DNA of 64,000 bases from NCBI GenBank assembly GCA_012861695.1, contig JAAOOA010000055.1, positions 53,501-117,500 of the forward strand, in the 5' to 3' direction. Positions 12,838-22,745 of this stretch are shown here, piece after piece (position 1 is the first letter of the stretch; each line of letters begins with the position of its first letter). Both the position numbers and the translations under genes were made by a program. Below the pieces are notes generated by a model. It made no database searches. It saw only the letters and a list, made by a program, of their open reading frames with translations, and had not been told where the DNA came from. This stretch comes from Trematomus loennbergii (lineage: Eukaryota > Chordata > Actinopteri > Perciformes > Nototheniidae).

Positions 12838-13539
12838 TCATCTCTTTGTGCTCTATTTAAAACATGTACTCACTGTCATGGGTCTTTTGTCGGGGCGCTT
12901 TACAAACTTGAGCTTAAAATGAATGCAAGAAAGTACAGAAATACCAAGACCCTTAGATTCCTCCCTTGGATGTCTGTGTTCTCCTAGCTAATGATTGGGA
13001 ATAACTTCCACAGACTTCTCACTGTCTGACCTTATCATTGAAGTATCAGTCCGCCGTGTTTAAATTCTATAGAGGGCTTCCTGCTGATGTACTGACCTTC
13101 AGTCGGCCATGTTGGAGGTCCTCAGATGTTAATAGCTTTTCATATTTCCCTCTGCCTTAAAGGCCCTTAAAATGTGTTAAATCACTGAGCTATTTCACAT
13201 TGACCATACAGACTCACTGAAGAACCAATCATGATGTTTGATTACAATAACTCACATCACAACATGCTAATTATACAGACATCCCCCATGCATCCTGCAA
13301 GGAAATGAAACAATTCAACTTGTTTATCCATGCATGAATCAAGACTACAAAACAAACAGGAAACAATCAACCCCCCACAGAGTTTGACCCATTTGAGGAG
13401 CCCTTAGAAAATAAGTGTGTTTGACACGTTTTTACATTCAATCTTTCAAAGTATACATCGTTTTTTTTATTCTGCCACTCAGCAGGCCTTTCTTGGACTA
13501 AATGCATACCCTATTTGTCAGTTTAAAGCATATTATCAT
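12838..13539. other. Intron stretch without recognised genes
   Basis: I see no exon, RNA gene or defined repeat here. Confidence 0.5.
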
Positions 13540-14100
13540 ACATATATTCAGTGTGAAACTTGAAAGAGAATGAGGAGAGGGTCGGTGAAAACAGGGAGAG
13601 ATATACTGCAGGTGGTGGTAGGAGTTAGTTGGATGTTTTCTATTTTGACATTAAAAAATGACATGAGGGAATTACAGTAGGCGGTTGAATACTAATGAGG
13701 TGCAAGAGAGTCCGGTGGTCGTAGTATGTTCTTCCCTGTAGAGAACAGGGCCCTTGTGTTCCCTTCACCAGAGCTGATGAGAACTGCGTAGTATGATGAT
13801 TTAGCTGTAGAGAGAGTGTCCTTGTAGTGGAGAGTGTGGTTATTGTATATTTCTTTGTGTCCAGTTTTTTTGCAGAGACGTTCTAATCGACGGCCTTTTG
13901 TTTTGAGTTGGCGTAGTTCAGGTGTAAACCAAGGAGCAGAATGGGTGAAGGAAACAGATATTGAGCAGATTATGAAGGTTGTTATTGTAATGAAAACCAG
14001 TTCATCAGGCGGGGATGAACAGTTGATGCTGGGGAGGTTGTCAATGCTACTGGAGAGTGTAGTTAAATGAATGTCCTTGATGTTGTGGAAGGAAATAACA
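13540..14100 (-). mobile_element. L2/Rex-like LINE fragment, between endonuclease and reverse transcriptase
   Basis: The minus strand translates to APWFTPELRQLK, then GRRLERLCKKTG, then SYYAVLISSGEGNTRALFST, followed after frame breaks by a region resembling FxxKIxxIR. That succession is the linker between endonuclease and reverse transcriptase in fish L2/Rex-type LINEs (usual form: PWxxxELRxLK ... RxxLERxW ... AYFSSLI ... NPRxLFSTV). It is truncated on both sides and carries stops. The plus-strand frame at 13834-14070 is only its shadow. Confidence 0.8.
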
Positions 14101-14868
14101 CAGATTTGTTTTGGACAGTGTTAAGTATTTTTCAAGCTTTGATATACAGTCCTATTCTTTAATGTTAAGCACACAATCTGATCTTTATAATACAGCAACA
14201 TGTGACACAGCTGTACCCACATCTGATATGATGATACAAATGGTAAATTAAGGATAAATGTCTTTGTCAACTAAAGTTAGCCATTATTTTTATTCGAGGT
14301 CTGCGGAGGAGTAAGAATGTTTTTGAGATAGATGGTTATATTATTAACTCAACTGCACTATAACCAGATTCATCTCCAAGCCAACATTTTGTATTATATT
14401 TTCTTATTTCTTATCCATCTTTCAAGGTTGTCGTATCAGGAAAGGTGTTACTTTGACACGATGTTTTTAAATCCACTTTTTCAAGCGTTCAGCTCAAAAA
14501 AGGGGAACACAATGTCACAAGGACTTTTTAACTTTTCTGACCCGCTAAGTAAGTACATTTTTTTATTCATTGTGCTAATACTTCTCACATGTACAAGAGG
14601 TGTCACCACGGAGGTGAGAAAAAGGAACATTTCCCCGAGTAAACACTTTGTGTAATTGCATTTCCATTTCAAAGGCTTAATGTGTATTTGAGTGTTTCCA
14701 CAGAGTGCTGCGCCACTTCTCTATTTCCTTTGATGTGGACACGTTTGTGTTCAAACAAACACATTATCAGCTCCTCCAGACGCACACACACTTCATCCAT
14801 CTCTGTCTGTCTCCATGCTGCTTTTAAGGCTGCTCTGATCACTATATTGAGTCTCCTTTCTCTCCCAG
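14101..14868. other. Intron end before the loop D exon
   Basis: No further element was recognised. The last ~40 bases form the acceptor region (CTCCTTTCTCTCCCAG) of the exon at 14869. Confidence 0.6.
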
Positions 14869-14957
14869 GAGTACCAGATCGATATTATCTTCGCCCAGAC
14901 CTGGGTGGACACCCGTCTGCGCTTCAACAGCAGCAGCACTCGGCTCACTCTCAACAG
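14869..14957 (+). CDS. gabrg3: gabrg3 exon segment: loop D, first half of the canonical 221-nt exon
   Basis: This 89-nt exon opens in phase 0 after CTCTCCCAG and ends in phase 2 at AACAG before GTATTC. It encodes EYQIDIIFAQTW, then DTRLRFNSS, then RLTLN. EYQIDI-FAQTW with RLRFNS is the gamma-3 signature; gamma-1 and gamma-2 have EYTIDI and RLKFNS. FAQTW carries loop D residues of the extracellular agonist/benzodiazepine interface, and N-S-S is a possible N-glycosylation site. The product would be a subunit of the pentameric GABA-gated chloride channel at the neuronal plasma membrane. Odd points: mammalian subunits have no intron after this position, and the residue equivalent to gamma-2 Phe77 is Ile (codon 14887-14889). 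Numbering of Phe77 is from memory of gamma-2. Confidence 0.93.
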
Positions 14958-15012
14958 GTATTCACTCCTTTATTTCAAATCTGCTGCTTCGATACCTATC
15001 TATTCATAACCA

Positions 15013-16060
15013 GAGATGGTAGAAGTACACACATCCTTTACTCAAGTAGAAGTACAGATACTCGTGTTTAAAAATACTCTGGTGAAAGTAGAAGTACTGA
15101 CTAAACTTCTTTCCTCAAGTCAAAGTAAAGAGGGCTTTGAAATGTACTTCAGTAAAAAGTACCCATAACTAGCAGCTGTTTTAAAGAGTACCTGACCTCC
15201 CTTTATATTAATAGAACAATAATGTCATTGTTAGCTAATGAATGTTTCCATGCTGAACAACGGCAACATGACAACGTTTTCATTGGTCCCTCTTCTTTAG
15301 AGAAGACCAGGAAATGATGGATACACGGATCGTGTTCAAATCAATAGGCACGCAATGACTCTAAATAATAATGATCACGCCACCAAACACACATTCAAAC
15401 TAAAGGAACCAGCCTGTTTGGGAAATGTGAGAAGTAGAAAGTACAGGTATTTGGGTTCAACATGTAAGAAGTAGAAAGTACAGGTATTTGGGTTCAACAT
15501 GTAAGAAGTAGAGAGTACAGGTATTTGTGTTCAACATGTAAGAAGTAGAAAGTACAGGTATTTGTGTTCAACATGTAAGAAGTAGAAAGTACAGGTATTT
15601 GGGTTCAACATGTAAGAAGTAGAAAGTACAGGTATTTGGGTTCAACATGTAAGAAGTAGAGAGTACAGGTATTTGTGTTCAACATGTAAGAAGTAGAAAG
15701 TACAGGTATTTGTGTTCAACATGTAAGAAGTAGAAAGTACAGGTATTTGGGTTCAACATGTAAGAAGTAGAAAGTACAGGTATTTGTGTTCAACATGTGA
15801 GAAGTAGAAAGTACAGGTATTTGGGTTCAACATGTGAGAAGTAGAAAGTACAGGTATTTGAGTTCAACATGTGAGAAGTAGAAAGTACAGGTATTTGGGT
15901 TCAACATGTAAGAAGTAGAAAGTACAGGTATTTGTGTTCAACATGTGAGAAGTAGAAAGTACAGGTATTTGAGTTCAACATGTAAGAAGTAGAAAGTACA
16001 GGTATTTGTGTTCAACATGTAAGAAGTCAAAGTATTTGTACTCCACTACTTCATAATTAT
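15013..16060 (+). mobile_element. hAT-like non-autonomous element expanded by a minisatellite
   Basis: The left part, CAGAGATGGTAGAAGTACAC then TTTACTCAAGTAGAAGTAC, and the right part, GTACTCCACTACTTC, match the ends of a very common fish hAT-type MITE (form: CAGTGGTGGAAGAAGTACTC ... GAGTAC...CCACTAC). The interior from 15429 is a tandem array built of an AGTAGAAAGTACAGGTATT unit typical of the element. A clean target duplication was not found. It lies wholly within the extra intron. Confidence 0.6.
15429..16020 (+). repeat. 37-bp minisatellite, 16 copies, with higher-order structure
   Basis: Sixteen head-to-tail 37-bp units fill exactly 592 bp. The unit core is AGTAGAAAGTACAGGTATTT then GGGTTCAACATGT. 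Units vary at three positions: first base G/A, AAAG versus GAGAG, and TTTGGG/TTTGTG/TTTGAG. Units 2-5 and 6-9 have the same order of variants, so a 148-bp block of four units was duplicated as a whole. No spacers exist, so this is not a CRISPR-like array. Confidence 0.95.
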
Positions 16061-16323
16061 TATATTTGACTGTATTTCAAATGACGACAACACCCAGCTT
16101 CCACTGAAGCAACTATTGTGTGTGAGCATTTTCATACTGTGAATATCTCATTTGAGAACAATATTCGTCTCTCTCTCGGGAAGAGGCCTGTAATTAATGG
16201 AACAAATTGATTGATGTGCTTTGTGTTCCCCGTGTCGCCCGGGCATTTCATTATCCTCTTACTGAGAAGTGGAGCTGCCTCTTTGTATGTCACAGAATAT
16301 CTCAACACTAAACATTCTTCACC

Positions 16324-16352
16324 TTCTTCCTCTCTTCTCTCTCTTCTCTCTC

Positions 16353-16383
<31 letters not shown>

Positions 16384-16411
16384 TCTCTGTCTCTGTCTCT
16401 GTCTCTGTCTC

Positions 16412-16455
<44 letters not shown>

Positions 16456-16483
16456 TCTCTGTCTCTGTCTCTGTCTCTGTCTC

Positions 16484-16559
<76 letters not shown>

Positions 16560-16566
16560 CTCTCTG

Positions 16567-16618
<52 letters not shown>

Positions 16619-16639
16619 GTCTCTGTCTCTCTCTCTGTC

Positions 16640-16734
<95 letters not shown>

Positions 16735-16735
16735 G

Positions 16736-16834
<99 letters not shown>

Positions 16835-16835
16835 G

Positions 16836-16897
<62 letters not shown>
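16324..16897. repeat. (CT)n / CTGT tract of ~570 bp
   Basis: A pure pyrimidine-rich strand of CT units broken by regular GTCTCT insertions, with internal near-duplicates. It ends 20 bases before the acceptor CACAG at 16917 and so forms an extreme polypyrimidine tract. The long arginine/glutamate- and serine/leucine-rich frames across it are repeat artefacts. Confidence 0.97.
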
Positions 16898-16900
<3 letters not shown>

Positions 16901-16917
16901 GCTTTGTATTCACACAG

Positions 16918-17048
16918 CAATATGGTGGTTTAATCTGGCTGCCCGACACCATCTTTAGAAATTCCAAGAACGCCGACTCGCACTGGATCACGACACCCAA
17001 TCAGCTGCTCCGGATCTGGAACAATGGGAAAGTGCTCTACACACTGAG
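16918..17048 (+). CDS. gabrg3: gabrg3 exon segment: second half of the canonical 221-nt exon, with a 1-nt loss
   Basis: The exon runs from after TTCACACAG to AG before GTAGGA (131 nt). From base 16930 it reads [19 protein letters not shown], then [19 protein letters not shown], which matches gamma-3 ([23 protein letters not shown]). The first bases spell C-AAT-ATG-GTG-GT, where the family needs GTG-GGT (NMVG). One G is missing, so the phase carried from 14957 reads SNMVV and stops at TAA 16931-16933. The two halves total 220 nt instead of 221, which pinpoints one lost base. No other AG exists upstream in the CT tract to rescue the phase. The region holds loop A of the extracellular domain. 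Confidence 0.9.
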
Positions 17049-17939
17049 GTAGGAAGATATTGAAACACACAGTACAGAAACAAGAGATCAAACAAAGAAG
17101 CAGGGAATCGATAGAAGAAAGCTCAAAGAAACACTCACGTAAAATAATTTTATCTGGACATAATTGCCTTTTTCACAACATTCAGTTATCTCTGTAAACA
17201 TGTGAGGAGTCTGTACCTCATCACCCTAGATTTTAAAGCAATTTGACGCATTGATTTAACTTCTTGTGTTCTTGGAAGTGACTTAAAGTGAATCATCCAT
17301 AATTGGGCAAAAGGAAGGAAGCCTGGGTGGTTCAAACTGCAATATCTCGCACTCATAAATAGGCAATTTGCAGATTAATTCAAGCCGCAGTCGTCTTAAA
17401 TCCATGTCTGTTGCAGTAGTTTTCATTAGTGGCTTGTTTTCACAATAACAAAGGCTTTTTTTTTAACCCATCTCCTGTCTTTAAAGCCCCTGAAAACATG
17501 GTTTAACATCTTAAAGAGGAACTAGTCGATACATCGCAACAACACATATAGATGTGTCTTGGAATATAATGTTTAAACAGTTGATTTTCTTGCCAAAAAT
17601 ATGTGTAAACCTGCTTTTTTCTGCTCAAAATAGCCTGTGTTAGTCAACTTCAAAGTTCAGTTTGTCTGACTCATCCCCCCCCTATTGTGACAAGATAGTC
17701 AAAACACTATCATACAAGTGAGAGATTATAAAAAGTGAATACATTTAGAAGATTTTTTTGAGGAATTATGCTTTTATATTGAAAGAGACTCCCCTATTCC
17801 TGTTTTGAGGACTTGCTTATTTTAGCTTCTCCTCCATCAGTCATACTGTATGTGTTATTTTAAATAATGAAATGTGAATATCTAAGCTCCTGCTACAAAG
17901 CCTGCTTTACCTCAGCACAGAAGAACATACACTTCTGTA

Positions 17940-17941
<2 letters not shown>

Positions 17942-18032
<91 letters not shown>

Positions 18033-18058
18033 TGTGTGTGTGTTGTGTGTGTGTTGTG

Positions 18059-18150
<92 letters not shown>

Positions 18151-18151
18151 T
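17942..18151. repeat. (GT)n microsatellite, ~210 bp
   Basis: Nearly continuous GT with a few TTG or GGT interruptions. The Cys-Val and Thr-His frames across it are artefacts. Confidence 0.97.
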
Positions 18152-19244
18152 ACTTATTTGGCCTTATGACAAACACCCCTCACCGTGTCAGTGTCTACAG
18201 AAAAAGCACTCAGGATTGGAGAGGACAGGTTCTTTTAAATGTGAGTGGCGTATGGGTTCATGAACCCTCAAAGCTCTGACATGAGCTTTTTCTGTCTTAG
18301 GCGTGGTATTCTCACCTGCGTACCCGAGCTTTTCAAACTAAACCTTGGCCAAATAGCAAATACTGCCATGAGTGTTTGTTTTCAATCCCTGGAGGAACAA
18401 TGCAAAGCTCCTGCGGCGTCAGGAAAGCACAGATTCTGTCAAATCAAATCAATAAAAGGTGTATGGAAACAGCTGTGAGGAGAAAACATGACCCAAAATA
18501 AAACTCAAAATGGTAGGGGGATAATTTGAGGGTAATCATACTGTCATCTTGAGCTTCCACCTATTTAAAGCTGCAATTATCAGTATTATGGTCTTAAAAA
18601 TCGCTTTATTAGCAATTCTTTACAGAGATATCAAACAATCTGATTATTGTGCATTGAGTTTATGAAATTTGGATATGCTTAGCTTTCACTTTAGCTGTAG
18701 CTTTCACTTTAGATAAAATTGTGTAACACTTTTGTCTCATATGTCTATCAATGCACGGGCCAACAACAAATACTTTCCACAGCAGTGATGTTGAAAATAT
18801 ATCTCATTCTAGATATGTCTCCTCCCATCTTCCCACCAAACATTAGGCTTTTAATTCGCTAATTTGACTCCTGCCAGTGCGTGTGTCTGTGATGAATTTG
18901 AAAATTATTGTTTCATTAAAAGGATATTAAGTCTTAAAGGAGGCGTTGTTTGGATCGCTCAAACTTAATTGTAACACTCATCAAAATTAAGACTTTCTGG
19001 CTCCTGACAAACGATGGAAGCTTACGCAGCGACGTTAATAAGGACTTTTTAACGTCATGCATATCATGAAGCCATATATGCATGACGAAATATATTCAGA
19101 TGACATGAGACCATGGAGAGAATAGACAGATTATTATGATATATATTGCTGGTAGCGGGTCAAAAAGTTTAAGTAAGAAAAGACCGATTTTTAAATGCAT
19201 TGACGGACATTACAGTAGTCATTATCGTTGGTACTGAATGTAAA

Positions 19245-19393
19245 TTAAAGGGGTCTTATTCTGCTTGTTTTCAGGTTCATATTTGTATTTCATGATTAAG
19301 AACCATCCTCTTGAGGGAACTTTCACATGCACCAAAACCTGTATACACTAGAGGAAAGGGAAAACCCCAAAAAGCACAACAGGGCCTCTTTAA
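19245..19393 (+). mobile_element. Small TTAA-type MITE
   Basis: TTAA at 19245 is followed by AGGGGTCTTATTCTGCTTG and TTTTCAGGTTCATA. The right end ACCCCAAAAAGC...GGCCTCT abuts TTAA at 19390-19393. Both ends match the family at 26588-26887, and TTAA occurs on each side as expected for a target duplication. The element is ~141 bp, much shorter than the ~300-bp copy. Confidence 0.7.
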
Positions 19394-19996
19394 AGTATAC
19401 ATATTTAAAGATAATAGCGACTGTACAGTACTGCACTTTGTGTAACCAGCGTCCTTTATTTGAATGGTTTGAATATGTTCATGATGGTCTCCCTTTTGCA
19501 GCCATTATGTATCCAGTGAGAATTCATCTGAGGATAATATATATATGAAGCAACAGGTGGAGAATATGAATTGAGTGTATTTTGCTTGTAACACTAATCC
19601 GCTGTGTCTTTGTGATCCGTGCACTTCCTCCAAACATCTGCTGTGTTGACTTGTCCATGATCTTAGCAAAGTACTGCTGTTTTTAGACGCTTATATGCCT
19701 CGGGGGGCCCTGACCTATAAGTTGATGCCGTCTCCGCCAAAAACATGTCTGAGAGCGGATGATTAAACAGTCCTGTCATTTTGAGGGATTTCACACATCA
19801 GCCAAAGCAACCAACTGTGATCCTGCACCATCTGGTTGGAAGGCAGCGCCTCCAAAAGAGCATGATGTGATATAAGCAGTGATGAATACTGAGCATTCCC
19901 ACCATGTGCTTCGTGGACCGAGAAATGTAGTAGCTGACGCCGTTTTTTTCCTAGAGTCTTTGTCTCAGTCTCTGCTTGTTTCTCTCTCGTCTTCAG

Positions 19997-20079
19997 GATG
20001 ACCATCAACGCAGAATGCCAGCTGCAGCTCCATAATTTCCCGATGGACGAACACTCCTGTCCTCTGGTCTTCTCCAGCT
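19997..20079 (+). CDS. gabrg3: gabrg3 exon: Cys-loop
   Basis: The 83-nt exon lies between GTCTTCAG and GTGAGTATT and is exactly the size of the corresponding exon in other GABA-A subunit genes. It completes the Arg codon begun at 17048 and encodes MTI, then [20 protein letters not shown], then VFSS. The two cysteines are separated by 13 residues, the defining spacing of the Cys-loop receptor family, with the conserved F-P-M-D inside the loop. The loop couples ligand binding to channel opening. The exon is intact with no indel. Confidence 0.96.
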
Positions 20080-20224
20080 GTGAGTATTGGCAAAAGCACA
20101 CACTAATGCACAAATATGCATGCATGTAACACCTGCTGAAGCCAATCTATAAAACCAGACGTATGGCAACGACTTGGATGCAGAGAAAGCTTCTACTTTG
20201 TGCTAGTTTTACGAGCTGTGAGGA

Positions 20225-20412
20225 GGTGGAAAGGATTCAAAGGGGTTTATTGTCAAATGCACAAAAGCTACAGCGTAGTTTTGGCCATCAAATCTTAAAC
20301 CTCATGCTCCTGCAACATAAGACATACATAACATAACATAAAAAGACATAATAAAGTGCGAGACACTGAATTCTCCTGCCTGATGCACAGAGAAAATCAA
20401 ATGCTTACCCAT
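20225..20412 (+). repeat. Probable LINE/SINE tail
   Basis: The phrase AAAGGGGTTTATTGTCAAAT followed by GCACAAAAG and a tail of ACATA/ATAAA repeats resembles the 3' end of a fish non-LTR element. It is identified by wording only and directly abuts the LTR target site. Confidence 0.4.
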
Positions 20413-20417
20413 TGTCA

Positions 20418-21015
20418 TGTTCAACATTCCTCTACGAAGCAAGGAGTCGGAGCAGGCAATAAGGTTATAATGAAACGGATTTATTTCAGTTGTGATGAGG
20501 AATACAAACGCTCAGCTGAGGTCTCTGGAGATCAGTTTTCACTCCAAGCAGTCCAACATTTCCTTCCAGAGCCCCGGAAACTGGCTAAACACATTTCATA
20601 TACTTATTACAGGATAAAGGTGTCATATTATGATTGGTTGAGACTTTGGTTCTCTCTCGTTGGCGCACAGACTTAGACAAAAGTCTCTTGGCAACACGAT
20701 CTTCCAATCAGCATTGGGCCGGCCGGCGAAGCTCCCTCCCTATCCTACGTCATTTGTTTTTGCTAAAGTTTCTACAGAGATAGTGGATTCTTCATTATAC
20801 TGGTTCCCAGTTATGCGTGGGCGCGGAGCTCACTGTTTCTGACTAACTAATTGTCTTCCTACACTGCACCTGACCTTGCTACAATAATATTGCAAGCTAA
20901 AACTTTCTCTAGGACTTTTCCCTTCGTTCCCTATCCAACCTATCAAAACTTGGGATTGGTGATTTTGTCTATTTATTCCAAAGTCATAGCAACATCTCAA
21001 TGAGCACAATAAGCA
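20418..21015 (-). mobile_element. Solo LTR (598 bp) with 5-bp target duplication
   Basis: The element begins TGTTCAACATTCC and ends GCACAATAAGCA, the TG...CA termini of LTR retroelements. It is flanked on both sides by TGTCA (20413-20417 and 21016-21020). A poly(A) signal AATAAA lies on the minus strand near 20478-20486, which sets the orientation. No primer-binding site, polypurine tract or coding sequence accompanies it, so the two LTRs probably recombined to leave one. Gypsy, Pao or other affiliation cannot be told from the LTR alone. Confidence 0.8.
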
Positions 21016-22429
21016 TGTCATGTAATAATAAGAATCAGTCTATATACAAATAGACTCCACACCATCTCCAACAAGCAGGTATGTTATTGTGAAAGGGTCC
21101 CAATAAATGGTCATCTTAATCAGGGATTAACTGCAGCTCTTATCCGACCCATTGTAAAGCACCCAGAGGAGAGGGAGGAACGATTGTCTAGACGGGAGGA
21201 GGAAATAATAAGCGTGAATAATCATCTCCATCTCAGCTTCGGGGACAAAGGCTATATCATATCTCTCAGCGTGATGAAACAGGACAGAATGAAACGCTTC
21301 CAGAGTCAATGTCAGGTCAGAAGTGACGCTTACGTTCCTGAATGAGGGTCAAAGTTGAAGATAAGGGAGAACTAGATGCAGATTTGTAGCGTCCATGTGG
21401 TTTCAATCGCATTTAGACACTCAAGAAACATATACAGATCAAGAAAGGGAACTTGGATACACTTATAAGGAATACAGTTGGCACACAAAGGGTGGAAATT
21501 GAGCATGCAGCATAATTGAATACAGACGGTAATCAATAAAGGAATTAATTATAGTGAAAAACGAGATTAAAAAAAGGATATTTTACAAGAGAAACAATCA
21601 ACAAAAGTCGTTGAAGGACTAAGATATAGATATGAACTGTCTCTTTTTGGGCTCCTATTTATTTAGGGCATTAATTGAAAGTAGTTGGCAGAGGTATACA
21701 TGAACACAAGGGAAGAGAAAGTACTTCTTACTTTATTAAATCCATCTGAAATTGGCAGCATATGCGAGGAGATGCAAGCTGTGAAATGAAAAGGATAAAA
21801 AAAGTATTACTTAAACCCTAATGTGTTGGAAGCGTTGTCCATTTTGTAAGTGTGTGAGAGCCAGAATCTGCAGCATGAGCACAACCAGTGAAATGAAAGC
21901 TTTCACCGTCCCATTAAGCAGAGCCTTATTAACTCACCCCTCACCTAAAAAGCACCATTTGATTTCCATGCAAGTGCTCGCTCTGCATCTCCCTGTGCAG
22001 GATATGATTTCATTGAGGGAATAATCAATACCTAATGTGCCTACAGATGGCAGTATTTTTCCCAGGCTATTATTATTAAAGCCTCCTCTCATCGTGGAGG
22101 TGGCGTAATCAATCGACTTCTATCTGAGAATACATGCAATTTGCTCACCGTGTGATGAGAGCGTGTCACTGTGCTGCAGGTAGTGAAGAGATATTGACCG
22201 CAATGGGCTTCCATTGTGTCTCTGCAGTAATAACCTTTGTTCCCTGCAGATGGACTTTTCTTTTGCTTCAATGGATGAGCAGCATAGCTTTGATCATTTC
22301 AACAACCCTGAATTAAAGCCATGACATTCTACATACTGCCATGTTGCCCATTCTGCTTTTAGGGTTGTCCCTTTCCTGTCATTTGTTATATAGGTTACTA
22401 ACTTCTATTGGTAGCGCTCCAACACAGGA

Positions 22430-22745
22430 GAGGACTCTTTAAAGTACAGACACTATATACTGATATACACCTGAACATCAGCAGCAGAGGACTCTTTAAA
22501 GTAGAGACACTACATACTGATATACACCTGAACATCAGCAGGAGAGGACTCTTTAAAGTAGAGACACTACATACTGATATACACCTGAACATCAGCAGGA
22601 GAGGACTCTTTAAAGTAGAGACACTACATACTGATATACCCTGAACATCAGCTGGAGAGGACTCTTTAAAGTAGAGACTTAATACCTGAACATCAGCAGG
22701 AGAGGACTCTTTAAAGTAGAGACACTAATACTGATATGGACCTGA
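22430..22745 (+). repeat. 57-bp tandem array derived from the TTAA MITE family
   Basis: Six units start at 22430, 22487, 22544, 22601, 22657 and 22702 (spacings 57, 57, 57, 56, 45). The core is GAGGACTCTTTAAAGTAGAG then ACACTACATACTGATAT. The reverse complement matches the left part of the MITE at 38793 (TTTCAGGTTCATATCAGTAT then GTAGTGTCTCT), so the array appears to be a local expansion of that element's end. Confidence 0.85.

Larger units (their letters stand above)
1..14868 (+). other. gabrg3: Upstream intron of gabrg3 (open at left edge)
   Basis: The first recognisable coding segment starts at 14869 behind a clear acceptor (polypyrimidine tract then CAG). I looked upstream for the exon that should precede it in a gamma subunit (the stretch ending ...SINM) and for the signal-peptide exon and found neither. 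This 14.9 kb is therefore read as intron, with the earlier exons beyond the left edge. It holds interspersed repeats listed separately. Open frames of 60-100 codons here lack splice context or family similarity. Confidence 0.7.
14958..16917 (+). other. gabrg3: Extra intron inside the normally unbroken loop D exon
   Basis: A GT...AG interval of 1960 nt separates LTLN-AG from C-AATATGGTG. Known vertebrate gamma genes carry these residues (LNSNMVG) in one exon. The intron is almost entirely repeat: a hAT-like element with a 37-bp minisatellite, then a CT tract up to 20 bases before the acceptor. The 8-mer GTATTCAC occurs at both intron ends (14958-14965 and 16906-16913), like a target-site duplication. 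A real spliced intron is inferred, not proven. Confidence 0.7.
17049..19996 (+). other. gabrg3: gabrg3 intron between loop A and Cys-loop exons
   Basis: The donor is AG|GTAGGA and the acceptor CGTCTTCAG. Inside are a GT microsatellite and a small MITE. No other gene was recognised. Confidence 0.75.

Noticed and set aside
15429..16020. Regular repeats that might suggest a CRISPR array
   Set aside because: Units are directly adjacent with no spacers, and the host is a eukaryote.
16132..17000. Long open frames rich in Arg/Glu or Ser/Leu across the CT tract on both strands
   Set aside because: They arise from a dinucleotide repeat that is open in several frames at once; only the exon at 16918-17048 is real.
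17867..18279. Cys-Val and Thr-His frames across GT/CA repeats (also 32305-32691 and 36277-36605)
   Set aside because: Microsatellite artefacts, open on both strands.
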